Positions 44,794 to 53,335 of a DNA stretch of 64,000 bases are shown piece by piece (positions within the stretch are counted from its first letter, which is position 1; each line of letters starts with the position of its first letter). Made by a program: the position numbers and the translations under genes. The notes under the pieces are model-generated. The model searched no databases, was not told the origin of the DNA, and saw only the letters and a program-made list of their open reading frames with translations. This DNA comes from Cellvibrionaceae bacterium (GTDB lineage: Bacteria > Pseudomonadota > Gammaproteobacteria > Pseudomonadales > Cellvibrionaceae), in the NCBI GenBank assembly GCA_021151695.1, contig JAGKWU010000006.1, positions 163,591 to 227,590 on the forward strand. The letters are read 5' to 3'.

Positions 44794-45102
44794 AGAGATT
44801 TCAACAGAAAGATAAAATAATTGGATGCCTGACCATATTGTAACCCACTGGCATAAACGGCTTCTGCATATGCCTAAAAGTAAGGGCGAGTGTTAAAAAC
44901 TTGACATTAAAGCTAATGTTGGATAAAAAACGCCTCTCGCTGACCATTTTATCAGCATCCCGGCGCCAAATCCCTGCGATTTGCCCTCCGGTTTTCACAA
45001 AAGCAATGCAAGCCTAACAACTCCCGAATGCCAATTCGGGGAAATAATAACGAAGGCAACATATATTCATCCTATATGGTGCCAAGGCACAGGAATTCAA
45101 TA
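44794..45102. other. Intergenic region between divergent clpS and cspD
   Basis: These 309 bases have no supported gene. A perfect small palindrome, cccgaat-gcca-attcggg, lies at about 45024-45041 in the probable cspD leader; it lacks a U-run on the cspD side. Cold-shock-domain genes often have structured leaders, so a regulatory role is possible. No promoter was called. Confidence 0.5.
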
Positions 45103-45339
45103 ATGCCCACAGGTACAGTCAAGTGGTTTAATAACGCCAAAGGCTATGGTTTCATTTTGGCCGATGAAGGTAGTGAAGACCTCTTCGCACACTACTCCGC
45201 AATTCAAATGGACGGTTACAAAACCTTGAAAGCGGGACAACAAGTCTCTTTTGAGATCACTAAAGGTGATAAAGGATTGCATGCCGTCAATATTTGCGCA
45301 CCGGAAACGGCACAACTAGCGATTGAGCAAACCGCCTGA
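45103..45339 (+). CDS. cspD: Cold-shock domain protein CspD
   Basis: This 78-residue cold-shock-domain protein starts at ATG 45103; the open frame upstream is not conserved and lies in the leader. RNP1-like KGYGFI and RNP2-like DLFAHYSAI nucleic-acid-binding motifs are present. The C-terminal extension INICAPETAQLAIEQTA is longer than in CspA types. In E. coli CspD inhibits replication in stationary phase and is divergent from clpS, as here, which supports the assignment. Confidence 0.9.
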   Translation: MPTGTVKWFNNAKGYGFILADEGSEDLFAHYSAIQMDGYKTLKAGQQVSFEITKGDKGLHAVNICAPETAQLAIEQTA

Positions 45340-45397
45340 TAAAAGTAACTGAGCAAACAGGGCATTAAAGCTGGTCTTTGGCCCTGCTGGCTTGGCT

Positions 45398-46240
45398 TTA
45401 ACTTTTCCTGGCCGCCTCTAGCGGGAGCAATTTAATTACCCGTCGCTGATGCTTTTTCAGCTCTGCCAATGCCCATTGGTAACGCGGAATACGGTTGAAC
45501 AACGCATCAAAACTTCCATCTTTTTGAGCCGCTTCCAACCCGAACTGCAGCCGTTCCGCCAGCGCTTTGTTGTCCCTTCGCACAAAAAAATACACTTCGT
45601 TACGGTATTGCAGCATCAAATCCTGCTCTATTTCCAGATGCAAATCAGGATAAAAATTAACTTCCGTTTGTACCTGATACAAACCACGGGAGAAATAATC
45701 GAACCGGCCAGCTGCCAGCATTTTAAACAGCTTGCCGTAACCCACCGCTTTCACCAGAGGCAAGTCATTGGCCTCCATAATATCTGCGTCAACCCATTGA
45801 GAACTGATTCCGCCCTTGAATTTGCGCAGATCCGCCAGATTTTTAACTTTCGAAAACTGCGCCTGGGTCCCCGGCCTTATCAACAGCAGACGGTAATTGT
45901 TGAGATCGCGCAGAAGGGACACTTTAACGGGTAGGAATACAGACTCAAGTTCAGGGCTTGTGGGAGACCAGAAAAGATCAATATTGCCACTCGCCACTTC
46001 CGCATGCAGGCGTTTATCCGCCTGGCGTCCGGGGGGCTCCGCCAATACTGCAGCGCCATAACGAGCTTTGGATTTCTCCAAAGCGAGTTGCAACAACTGG
46101 CCGAAATAATAATCTTCGTGATTAATATCCTCAGAAACCCTGTGAGGAATAATGACTTGAATAGGCGCTGCGTCCACTGACAAGGCAAGCGCCATCAGGA
46201 AGATGATCCACAACCAGCGAATGTAAGAAGTGCGCAACAT
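45398..46240 (-). CDS. Periplasmic solute-binding-like protein (SBP family 3-like), orphan
   Basis: The 280-residue protein has a signal peptide (WLWIIFLMALALSVDAAP) and a two-lobe binding-protein pattern with GNIDLFWSPTSPELESVFLP and DLRKFKGGISSQWVDADIM. It resembles family 3 amino-acid-binding proteins, but the order is atypical and no ABC permease or ATPase is adjacent. Many gammaproteobacterial homologues are stand-alone and of unknown use; they may be sensory rather than transport proteins. Ligand unknown. Confidence 0.7.
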   Translation of the reverse strand: MLRTSYIRWLWIIFLMALALSVDAAPIQVIIPHRVSEDINHEDYYFGQLLQLALEKSKARYGAAVLAEPPGRQADKRLHAEVASGNIDLFWSPTSPELESVFLPVKVSLLRDLNNYRLLLIRPGTQAQFSKVKNLADLRKFKGGISSQWVDADIMEANDLPLVKAVGYGKLFKMLAAGRFDYFSRGLYQVQTEVNFYPDLHLEIEQDLMLQYRNEVYFFVRRDNKALAERLQFGLEAAQKDGSFDALFNRIPRYQWALAELKKHQRRVIKLLPLEAARKS

Positions 46241-46442
46241 AAAATCCCGAGCCCGAATTTATCCAAACTTTGCCGGACGCGCTTCAGAGTGCATCAAACC
46301 AGCTCAGCATGCTCCTCATACTAGTTCATTTAGAAAAGCTGTAAAAATCAATTTGCGCCGCATGATTGGGCATGCCAAACCGATACTCTTCCTTCTTTTA
46401 TATAAATCCCTAACCACAGCACCCTCTTTGTCACAGGCATAA

Positions 46443-46470
46443 AAAAACCCGGATATTCATCCGGGTTTTT
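46443..46470 (-). terminator. Terminator downstream of icd
   Basis: The stem aaaacccggat with atccgggtttt and the 4-base loop attc has A-runs on one side and T-runs on the other. Read on the minus strand it follows the icd stop and ends in a U-run, so it is assigned to icd. Confidence 0.88.
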
Positions 46471-46516
46471 GCAACAACAGGACTATCGACACAGGGTTTA
46501 TTAACCCAGAATCTTA

Positions 46517-48742
46517 TTAGCCCAAAGTTGCCAACGCCGCGTTAAAGGTAGCGCTTGGACGCATTGCTGCCGAGGTTTTGGCAACGTCTGGACGATAGTA
46601 ACCGCCCAGATCTACCGGCTTACCACCAGCAGCGATCAACTCAGCCACGATCTTGGCTTCGTTTTCGGTCAGGGTTTTCGCCAAGGGAGCGAACTGGGCA
46701 GCCAGGGCCGCATCTTCCGTTTGCGCTGCCAGGGTTTGTGCCCAGTAAAGAGCCAGATAGAAGTGGCTGCCGCGATTGTCAAACTCACCTACTGCACGAC
46801 CTGGAGACTTGTTGTTGTCCAGGAACAGGCCGTTGGCTTGATCCAGAGTCTTGGCCAGTACTTTGGCTTTGGCGTTGCCAGTGATGTTGCCGTAGTGGTC
46901 CAGAGACTCAGACAGGGCCAGGAACTCACCTAAAGAATCCCAACGCAGGTGACCTTCTTCTACAAATTGCTGAACGTGCTTGGGCGCAGAACCGCCAGCA
47001 CCGGTTTCGAACAAACCGCCGCCGTTCATCAGCGGAACAATAGACAGCATCTTGGCAGAGGTGCCCAGCTCCATGATGGGGAACAGGTCAGTCAGGTAAT
47101 CGCGCAGTACGTTACCCGTTACGGAGATGGTGTCTTTACCCGCGCGGATGCGATCCAGAGAGAACTGGGTAGCTTCTTCGGGAGACAAAATGTGGATTTC
47201 CAGACCAGTAGTGTCGTGGTTTTTCAGGTAGGTATTTACCTTGGTAATCAGTTGGGCATCGTGAGCGCGTTTTGAGTCCAACCAGAACACAGCCGGCGTG
47301 TTTGAAGCGCGAGCACGGTTTACAGCCAGCTTCACCCAATCCTGGATTGGCAAATCTTTTACCTGGCACATACGGAAGATATCGCCAGCTTCTACATTTT
47401 GTTCCAGCACCACTTTGCCTGCAGCGTCAGTTACGCGAACAACGCCGTCAGCGGCGATCTGGAAAGTTTTGTCGTGGGAACCGTATTCTTCCGCCGCTTG
47501 CGCCATCAGGCCTACGTTGGGAACACTGCCCATGGTCACAGGATTGAAAGCACCGTTCTTTTTACAATCGTCGATCACAACTTGATACACACCGGCGTAA
47601 CAACGATCAGGGATACAGGCTTTGGAGTCTTGCAGCTTGCCTTCAGCATTCCACATTTTGCCGGAATCGCGAATCATGGCTGGCATAGAAGCATCAACAA
47701 TAACGTCGCTAGGTACATGCAGGTTGGTGATGCCTTTGTCGGAGTTAACCATGGCCAGCTGTGGACGGGTGGCGTACAGCGCTTTGATATCCGCTTCGAT
47801 TTCGGCTTGTTGGTCAGCAGGCAGTGCTTTGATCTTGGTGTAGAGATCACCGATACCGTTGTTTACATCTACAGCCAGATCTTTAAGTACAGAAGCGTGC
47901 TTTTCCAACACAGGGGCGTAGAACACAGAGACAAAGTGACCGAAGATGATTGGGTCAGACACTTTCATCATGGTGGCTTTGAGGTGAATTGATAGCAAAA
48001 CACCAGTGTTCTTGGCATCTTCAATTTGCTCGGCAATAAAAGCGCGCAGGGCTTTTTTGCTCAGTACGGAAGCGTCTACGATTTCGCCAGCCAGTACTTT
48101 TACGGTTTCTTTCAGCACTTTGGTGCTGCCATCGTTGGCAACCAATTCGATTTTCAGGCTGCCGGCATCAGCGATAGTGGCTGATTTTTCGCTGCCGTAA
48201 AAATCGTTGCCGCTCATGTGGGCAACGTGAGATTTGGAATCGGCGGACCAGGCGCCCATTTTGTGCGGGTTCTTGCGCGCGTAGTTTTTAACAGAGAGCG
48301 GAGCGCGACGGTCGGAGTTACCTTCACGCAGAACAGGGTTTACCGCAGAACCTTTGATTTTGTCGTAACGCGCCTTGGCATCTTTCTCGGCATCGTTAGT
48401 GGGGTTTTCGGGGTAGTCAGGCAGTTTGTAACCCTGGCTTTGCAATTCTTTGATAGCGGCTTTCAATTGCGGAATTGAGGCGCTGATGTTGGGGAGCTTG
48501 ATGATGTTGGCTTCGGGAGTGGTCGCCAATTGACCCAATTCTGCGAGGTCGTCGCCGATGCGCTGTTCTGCGGTGAGGGACTCAGGGAAAGCGGCAATGA
48601 TACGCCCGGACAACGAAATATCGCGTGTTTCAATCGCAACACCGGAAGATTTGGTGAAGGCTTGTACGATTGGCAGCAGTGAGTAGGTGGCTAACGCGGG
48701 GGCTTCGTCGGTTTGGGTGTAGATAATCTTAGAATCGGTCAT
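46517..48742 (-). CDS. icd: NADP-dependent isocitrate dehydrogenase, monomeric type
   Basis: This enzyme oxidatively decarboxylates isocitrate to 2-oxoglutarate in the TCA cycle, making NADPH. At 741 residues it is the large monomeric (IDH-II) form, unrelated in length to the roughly 415-residue dimeric enzyme of E. coli. Typical blocks are KIIYTQTDEAPALATYS at the N-terminus, REGNSDRRAPLSVKNYARKN (substrate site) and NRGSHFYLALYWAQTLA near the C-terminus. GGAG precedes the ATG, and a terminator lies 47 bases past the stop. The icd-rluE-nudJ order matches E. coli. Confidence 0.96.
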   Translation of the reverse strand: MTDSKIIYTQTDEAPALATYSLLPIVQAFTKSSGVAIETRDISLSGRIIAAFPESLTAEQRIGDDLAELGQLATTPEANIIKLPNISASIPQLKAAIKELQSQGYKLPDYPENPTNDAEKDAKARYDKIKGSAVNPVLREGNSDRRAPLSVKNYARKNPHKMGAWSADSKSHVAHMSGNDFYGSEKSATIADAGSLKIELVANDGSTKVLKETVKVLAGEIVDASVLSKKALRAFIAEQIEDAKNTGVLLSIHLKATMMKVSDPIIFGHFVSVFYAPVLEKHASVLKDLAVDVNNGIGDLYTKIKALPADQQAEIEADIKALYATRPQLAMVNSDKGITNLHVPSDVIVDASMPAMIRDSGKMWNAEGKLQDSKACIPDRCYAGVYQVVIDDCKKNGAFNPVTMGSVPNVGLMAQAAEEYGSHDKTFQIAADGVVRVTDAAGKVVLEQNVEAGDIFRMCQVKDLPIQDWVKLAVNRARASNTPAVFWLDSKRAHDAQLITKVNTYLKNHDTTGLEIHILSPEEATQFSLDRIRAGKDTISVTGNVLRDYLTDLFPIMELGTSAKMLSIVPLMNGGGLFETGAGGSAPKHVQQFVEEGHLRWDSLGEFLALSESLDHYGNITGNAKAKVLAKTLDQANGLFLDNNKSPGRAVGEFDNRGSHFYLALYWAQTLAAQTEDAALAAQFAPLAKTLTENEAKIVAELIAAGGKPVDLGGYYRPDVAKTSAAMRPSATFNAALATLG

Positions 48743-48923
48743 TTGTTACTTAACTCCGTTAATTCATGCGGCTCGGCCTTGTGAGCTCTGCCTTTACGAT
48801 ATGAAAGGGAAAATAAAGTGCAGCTAAAAAATCGCGCGCAGTATATCAGTGCTGTAGAATTTTGACATTCGCGGGAGCGCCGGCCGCTTCCTTTTTCATT
48901 CATTACCGGATTCGATTTACCTG

Positions 48924-49763
48924 ATGTCATCCCTGATTTTGTTCAACAAGCCCTACGGCGTACTTTCCCAGTTCACCGATGGCGACAACCGCCCTACCTT
49001 GGCGCAATATATTAAATTGCCCAACGTCTATCCTGCTGGCCGTTTGGATCACGATTCCGAAGGCCTATTGCTGCTAACCGATGACGGCCAGGTGCAACAC
49101 CACATCGCCCATCCTGCCCATAAACTCCCCAAAACCTACTGGGTACAGGTGGAAGGTGCACCCAACAGCTATGCCCTGACCAAACTGCGCCAGGGCGTTG
49201 AACTGAACGATGGCATGACCCTGCCCGCCGAGGCGCGCCTGATCCCCCCCCCCAAACTCTGGGAGCGCGATCCACCCATCCGCAGCCGTCAAAATATCCC
49301 CACGCAATGGCTGGAAATTGTGATCACCGAGGGCAAAAACCGTCAGGTACGTCGTATGACTGCGGCCGTTGGCCACCCCACCCTGCGCTTGGTAAGGGTG
49401 AAAATTGGCAACTGGACATTGGAAGGCATAGCGCCTGGCGAATACAAAGCCACCAGCATCAACCTGCCTAAAAGCACACTAGCTGAAGCTCCTCGCGGGC
49501 GCGGCAACAGGCCATCTCGCCCCGCCAGATCTGCAACAGGCAACACTATCAAACCAGATGCGGGCAACAGAAAGCCGCAAGGTGACAGCCGAAAACCAGG
49601 CGGGGATAAAAACACCACCAACCAAAAGACAGGCGATGGACAAAGACGTCCCGCAAGGCCACAAAAACCCAAAACGGCAGGCAAATCGCCAAAGCCAGCA
49701 GCACCCAAACCGGCGATTGCGACCAAAGTCATCATCAAACCTTCGCGCAAACCCACCGAATAA
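48924..49763 (+). CDS. rluE: 23S rRNA pseudouridine synthase RluE with basic C-terminal tail
   Basis: RluE makes pseudouridine 2457 in 23S rRNA. Residues 1-180 form the RsuA/RluE catalytic domain, with the catalytic Asp in AGRLDHDSEGLLLLTDDG and NRQVRRMTAAVGHPTLRLVR near its end. Residues 185-279 are an extra tail rich in Lys, Arg, Pro, Gly and Gln (for example GDSRKPGGDKNTTNQKTGD), probably disordered and RNA-binding; E. coli RluE has no comparable tail. The start MSSLILFNKPYGVLSQF matches the family. nudJ follows after 17 bases. Confidence 0.92.
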   Translation: MSSLILFNKPYGVLSQFTDGDNRPTLAQYIKLPNVYPAGRLDHDSEGLLLLTDDGQVQHHIAHPAHKLPKTYWVQVEGAPNSYALTKLRQGVELNDGMTLPAEARLIPPPKLWERDPPIRSRQNIPTQWLEIVITEGKNRQVRRMTAAVGHPTLRLVRVKIGNWTLEGIAPGEYKATSINLPKSTLAEAPRGRGNRPSRPARSATGNTIKPDAGNRKPQGDSRKPGGDKNTTNQKTGDGQRRPARPQKPKTAGKSPKPAAPKPAIATKVIIKPSRKPTE

Positions 49764-49780
49764 TCATTTAAGGAATACTC

Positions 49781-50221
49781 ATGACCTGGGCTCCCCATGT
49801 AACAGTCGCCACCATAGTGGTTCGCGACAATCGCTTTTTAATGGTTTATGAAGAGGCAGATGGCAATAAGGTGTACAACCAGCCAGCCGGCCATCTCGAC
49901 CCGGACGAAAGCCTGCAAGAAGCAGCTATTCGCGAAACGCTGGAAGAAACAGGCTGGCATGTAAAATTGACCGGCGTGGTTGGCGTCAATCTTTACACTG
50001 CCCCCAGTAATGGCATCACCTACTGTCGCACAACCTTTATTGCCGAAGCGCTGGAGCAGGATACCCAGCGCCAACTGGACACAGGCATCATTGAAGCTGT
50101 TTGGCTTACTTATGAGGAAGTACTTGAAAAACAAGCGCTTTTACGCAGTCCTATGACACTGAAGATTCTTGAGGACTACCGCAACGGACGTCGCTTTCCC
50201 TTAGAGGTCGTCGGCTCATAA
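49781..50221 (+). CDS. nudJ: Nudix hydrolase, NudJ-type phosphatase
   Basis: NudJ hydrolyses thiamin and nucleoside pyrophosphates, including HMP-PP. The 146-residue product has the full Nudix box GHLDPDESLQEAAIRETLEETGW, here split as GHLDPDESLQEAA and IRETLEETGW, with the metal-binding glutamates present. The N-terminal MTWAPHVTVATIVVRDN resembles NudJ. Its order after rluE and before mnmA is as in E. coli, except that a PEP-CTERM gene has been inserted between nudJ and mnmA. Confidence 0.92.
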   Translation: MTWAPHVTVATIVVRDNRFLMVYEEADGNKVYNQPAGHLDPDESLQEAAIRETLEETGWHVKLTGVVGVNLYTAPSNGITYCRTTFIAEALEQDTQRQLDTGIIEAVWLTYEEVLEKQALLRSPMTLKILEDYRNGRRFPLEVVGS

Positions 50222-50366
50222 TCGCTTCATAATCCCAGGTTATTTGACGAAGCCGGCTCAGAGCTTGTCGATATTATTTACAGATGCTTTAGGTGCCATT
50301 TTGGTAAGTTGCTGTTTTTGCTAATGAAATACCATTGGCCTTATTATTGCTTTATACGCCACATAA

Positions 50367-50382
50367 TGTGATACAAATCACA
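50367..50382. promoter_or_regulatory. Perfect CRP/Vfr-type palindrome upstream of the PEP-CTERM gene
   Basis: TGTGA-TACAAA-TCACA is an exact TGTGA-N6-TCACA site, flanked by aa and aa. Its centre is about 40 bases before the ATG at 50414. Class II activation would place transcription start at or after the ATG, so repression, or a distant upstream promoter reading through, is more likely than simple activation. The site may bind a CRP/Vfr-like regulator; binding not shown. Confidence 0.6.
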
Positions 50383-50413
50383 AATAAATCCATCAACTCC
50401 GAAGGCGACAATA

Positions 50414-51184
50414 ATGAAAGCATTAGTAAGCGCAGTTTCTGTTTTGGCATTGGCAACCATGGCTACCGCAGCATCGGCAGGCGTTTTGCCGGTTTTTAAT
50501 GGCTGGACCCAGCTAGCCAATGACGATACCCCCAACGCGAGCTACTATGTAAACCCCGGTTACGGCGGTCAGAATTTTGATGCTGAGTACCTGTTCTACA
50601 AACAAGAAGGCAACAGCTTGTCCATTGGTTTGCAGACTGGCTTTGATATCAGCAGCCTTGATGGCCAGCTGTACAGCGACGGCCACCGCTACTTCACCGG
50701 CGACCTGGCCCTGTCATTTGATGGCAACAACAGCAACTATGAATACGCCGTAGATTTTGGCAATCGCAGCAAGGGTTACTTTTCTGGCGCCACCATCAGC
50801 AGCCAAGGCGTTAACGTAGATAGCGGTGTAGATACTGCCGGCCTTTACAAGGTTACCAGTTGGAACAACGACATCTACTTCACCCAAAGTGCACCTTATG
50901 CCATGTCTGGCGGCTCACTCCTGTTGGCAGCCAATGGCGGCAACTTCCAGGAAGGCAGCGGTTGGGTCGGCGGCGAATACTCCTTCTTTAATATATTCAC
51001 TTTCGACCTCTCAAACATCGCTAACTTGGGCCAGGATTTTGCGCTGGATGCGCACTGGACCATGTCTTGCGGCAACGATGCTCTTGATGGCCATGTAAAC
51101 CTGACTCAAGTGCCGGAACCAGCCCCTTTCCTGCTGTTCGGTTTGGGCCTAGTTGGTTTGCTGGCAAGCCGTCGTAAAGCCTGA
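50414..51184 (+). CDS. PEP-CTERM exosortase-sorted surface protein
   Basis: This 256-residue secreted protein has a signal peptide (LVSAVSVLALATMATAASA, cleavage before GVLPVF) and a C-terminal PEP-CTERM sorting signal. That signal is VPEPAPFLLFGLGLVGLLAS followed by a basic RRK tail, cut at PEP by exosortase. The middle is a beta-rich domain with no known catalytic motif, closing with HWTMSCGNDALDGHVN, a block shared by a group of exosortase-dependent surface proteins. The exosortase and EPS genes are outside the window. It interrupts the nudJ-mnmA pair, suggesting insertion. Confidence 0.9.
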   Translation: MKALVSAVSVLALATMATAASAGVLPVFNGWTQLANDDTPNASYYVNPGYGGQNFDAEYLFYKQEGNSLSIGLQTGFDISSLDGQLYSDGHRYFTGDLALSFDGNNSNYEYAVDFGNRSKGYFSGATISSQGVNVDSGVDTAGLYKVTSWNNDIYFTQSAPYAMSGGSLLLAANGGNFQEGSGWVGGEYSFFNIFTFDLSNIANLGQDFALDAHWTMSCGNDALDGHVNLTQVPEPAPFLLFGLGLVGLLASRRKA

Positions 51185-51200
51185 TCTTGCTGTTCTTAAG

Positions 51201-51223
51201 AAGCCGCCCAGTGCGGCTTTTTT
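51201..51223 (+). terminator. Terminator of the PEP-CTERM gene
   Basis: Stem aagccgc with gcggctt, 5-base loop, then a T-run. It starts 16 bases after the stop codon. Confidence 0.88.
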
Positions 51224-51312
51224 ATTGCCCTGGATTTAATCACCCGCACGCATAGCCTCCATCGGCCAAGGCGAGTAAAATGCCCGCCTCTTTTCTATTC
51301 AGTACTTTTGCT

Positions 51313-52431
51313 ATGTCCCAGGCTGTAAAACCCCGCGTTATTGTCGGCATGTCCGGCGGTGTTGACTCTTCCGTTTCCGCGCTCCTGCTCAAACAGCAGG
51401 GCTATGAGGTGGAAGGCCTGTTTATGAAGAACTGGGATGAGGATGACGGTACCGAATATTGCACTGCCAAAGACGACTTGGCCGATGCTGAGCGCGTCTG
51501 CGACAAGATTGGTATCAAGCTGCACACCGCCAACTTTGCGTCAGAATACTGGGATAATGTCTTTGAGCACTTTCTTGAAGAATACAAAGCTGGCCGCACG
51601 CCCAACCCGGATATCCTCTGCAACCGAGAGATCAAATTCAAAGTCTTTATGCAGTACGCTAGCATGCTCGGCGGCGAATTGATCGCCACGGGCCACTATG
51701 TACGCCGTGCTGATCGCGATGGCCATACTTATCTGCTCAAGGGACTTGATCCCAACAAAGACCAAAGTTACTTCCTGCACGCGGTAGGCGAAGCCGAGTT
51801 TGCCAAAACCCTCTTCCCGGTAGGCGAACTCGAAAAACCCGAGGTACGCCGTATTGCCGAAGAGCATGGCCTGGTCACCCACAACAAAAAAGACAGCACC
51901 GGTATTTGCTTTATTGGCGAACGCCGCTTTAAAGATTTCCTGCAACAATACCTGCCCGCACAGCCGGGTGAAATCCAGACACCCGATGGCACCGTCATAG
52001 GCCAACACGCCGGCTTGATGTATCACACCATCGGTCAACGCCAGGGCTTGGGCATTGGCGGAGTGAAAGGCGCCAATGAAGAGCCCTGGTTTGTGGCGCA
52101 AAAAGATTTAGTCCGCAACGTACTGGTCGTTGTGCAAGGCACAAACCATCCACTGCTGTTTACCAATCACCTGATCGCACAACAAGCGCACTGGATTAAC
52201 GGCACGCCTTTAAATAGCGATGGCAAGCCCCAATCCAGCTTCCGCTGCACCGCCAAAAATCGCTACCGCCAGGACGATCAGAGTTGTGTAGTCACGCTGC
52301 TCGATAATGGCCAACTCGATGTGGCGTTTGATGAGCCGCAACGTGCCGTTACTCCCGGTCAATCCGTAGTGTTTTATCAGGATGACGTTTGTCTTGGCGG
52401 CGCGGTCATCGAAGCTACCGACAATATTTAA
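51313..52431 (+). CDS. mnmA: tRNA-specific 2-thiouridylase MnmA
   Basis: MnmA thiolates U34 of the Lys, Glu and Gln tRNAs using ATP and sulfur relayed from IscS through the Tus proteins. The PP-loop is GMSGGVDSSVSALLL; the catalytic cysteines are in NPDILCNREIKF and DSTGICFIGER. The start at 51313 (372 residues) matches the family N-terminus; an ATG at 51280 would add 11 residues and has AAGGCGAG upstream, so either is possible. Sulfur could come from the class I desulfurase at 11328. Confidence 0.95.
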   Translation: MSQAVKPRVIVGMSGGVDSSVSALLLKQQGYEVEGLFMKNWDEDDGTEYCTAKDDLADAERVCDKIGIKLHTANFASEYWDNVFEHFLEEYKAGRTPNPDILCNREIKFKVFMQYASMLGGELIATGHYVRRADRDGHTYLLKGLDPNKDQSYFLHAVGEAEFAKTLFPVGELEKPEVRRIAEEHGLVTHNKKDSTGICFIGERRFKDFLQQYLPAQPGEIQTPDGTVIGQHAGLMYHTIGQRQGLGIGGVKGANEEPWFVAQKDLVRNVLVVVQGTNHPLLFTNHLIAQQAHWINGTPLNSDGKPQSSFRCTAKNRYRQDDQSCVVTLLDNGQLDVAFDEPQRAVTPGQSVVFYQDDVCLGGAVIEATDNI

Positions 52432-52501
52432 TCGCCACCCTTTAAATCACCTTTATTTGAAACAACTGCAGACAATACTGCACAGAGTTTGAGAATTTAC
52501 A

Positions 52502-53128
52502 GTGAGTAAAAACCTTCGCGAAACAACCCTCGCCCTCGCTGGCGTAGTGCAGGCTGCACTGCTGGTGGAGCAAGTTGCCAAGACCGGCTATGTGCAAACC
52601 GATGCCTACAAATGCAGCATCGATAGCCTGCTTGATCTCAACCCGTCCAGCACACTGGCGGTCTATGGTGGCGACGTGCAAAACCTGCGCTCCGGCCTTG
52701 AAGGGCTGCGCGATATGCTCGCAGGCCAACACAAACACCAGGAAGCGCTGCGTTATGCATTGGGCGCCTTGCATCTGCAAAAGAAGCTTGCGGGACGCAA
52801 AGACATGCTCAATGTCGTCGCCAGTCGCATCAATCAGGCTAACAACCAGGCAGAACATTTTTCTTCCACCCATGAAAATGTCATAGCCAACCTCGCCAAT
52901 CTATACAGCGAGACCATTAGTACCTTTCGTTTTCGCATCCAGGTTATGGGCGACTACAATTATCTGCAACAGACGCGCATCGCCAACCAGATACGCGCCC
53001 TCTTACTGGCCGCTATACGCTCCGCCATGCTGTGGCGCCAGTTGGGTGGCAGCCGCTTACAGCTGCTGCTCAAGCGCAAAGCCATACTCCATTGTGTTGA
53101 GGAATTACTGCGCTCTGGCACCCATTAA
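52502..53128 (+). CDS. hflD: High-frequency lysogenization protein HflD homologue
   Basis: HflD is a peripheral inner-membrane protein; in E. coli it binds phage lambda CII and lowers lysogeny, while its host role is unclear. The 208-residue product is all helical, with the family start LRETTLALAGVVQAALLVEQ and end LQLLLKRKAILHCVEELL. The start is a GTG at 52502 with a GAG-rich stretch upstream. It lies between mnmA and purB exactly as in E. coli and is followed by a terminator. Confidence 0.92.
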   Translation: MSKNLRETTLALAGVVQAALLVEQVAKTGYVQTDAYKCSIDSLLDLNPSSTLAVYGGDVQNLRSGLEGLRDMLAGQHKHQEALRYALGALHLQKKLAGRKDMLNVVASRINQANNQAEHFSSTHENVIANLANLYSETISTFRFRIQVMGDYNYLQQTRIANQIRALLLAAIRSAMLWRQLGGSRLQLLLKRKAILHCVEELLRSGTH

Positions 53129-53138
53129 ATCCAGATTA

Positions 53139-53164
53139 AAAACCCCTGAAAAATCAGGTGTTTT
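53139..53164 (+). terminator. Terminator of hflD
   Basis: Stem aaaacccctga with tcaggtgtttt, 4-base A loop, one mismatch; T-run follows. It starts 10 bases after the hflD stop. Confidence 0.78.
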
Positions 53165-53335
53165 CCGTTATGATGCCGCCCGTTATCAGGGTTAGGGCCT
53201 GTACCAGAGCCTAAAAACAGAGAAACAGTTAGCCAGAGAGCTACCAGGAAAAGCTATCCGTAACGGATTGACGACTTGCAACGCTAGCAGCACCTATTTT
53301 GTTTTTCCCTTTTTTACTTTCAAACGAGAACCCGC

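Noticed and set aside
50250..50350. Sigma-54 promoter upstream of the PEP-CTERM gene
   Set aside because: GG and GC pairs are present, but none at the required 10-base distance.
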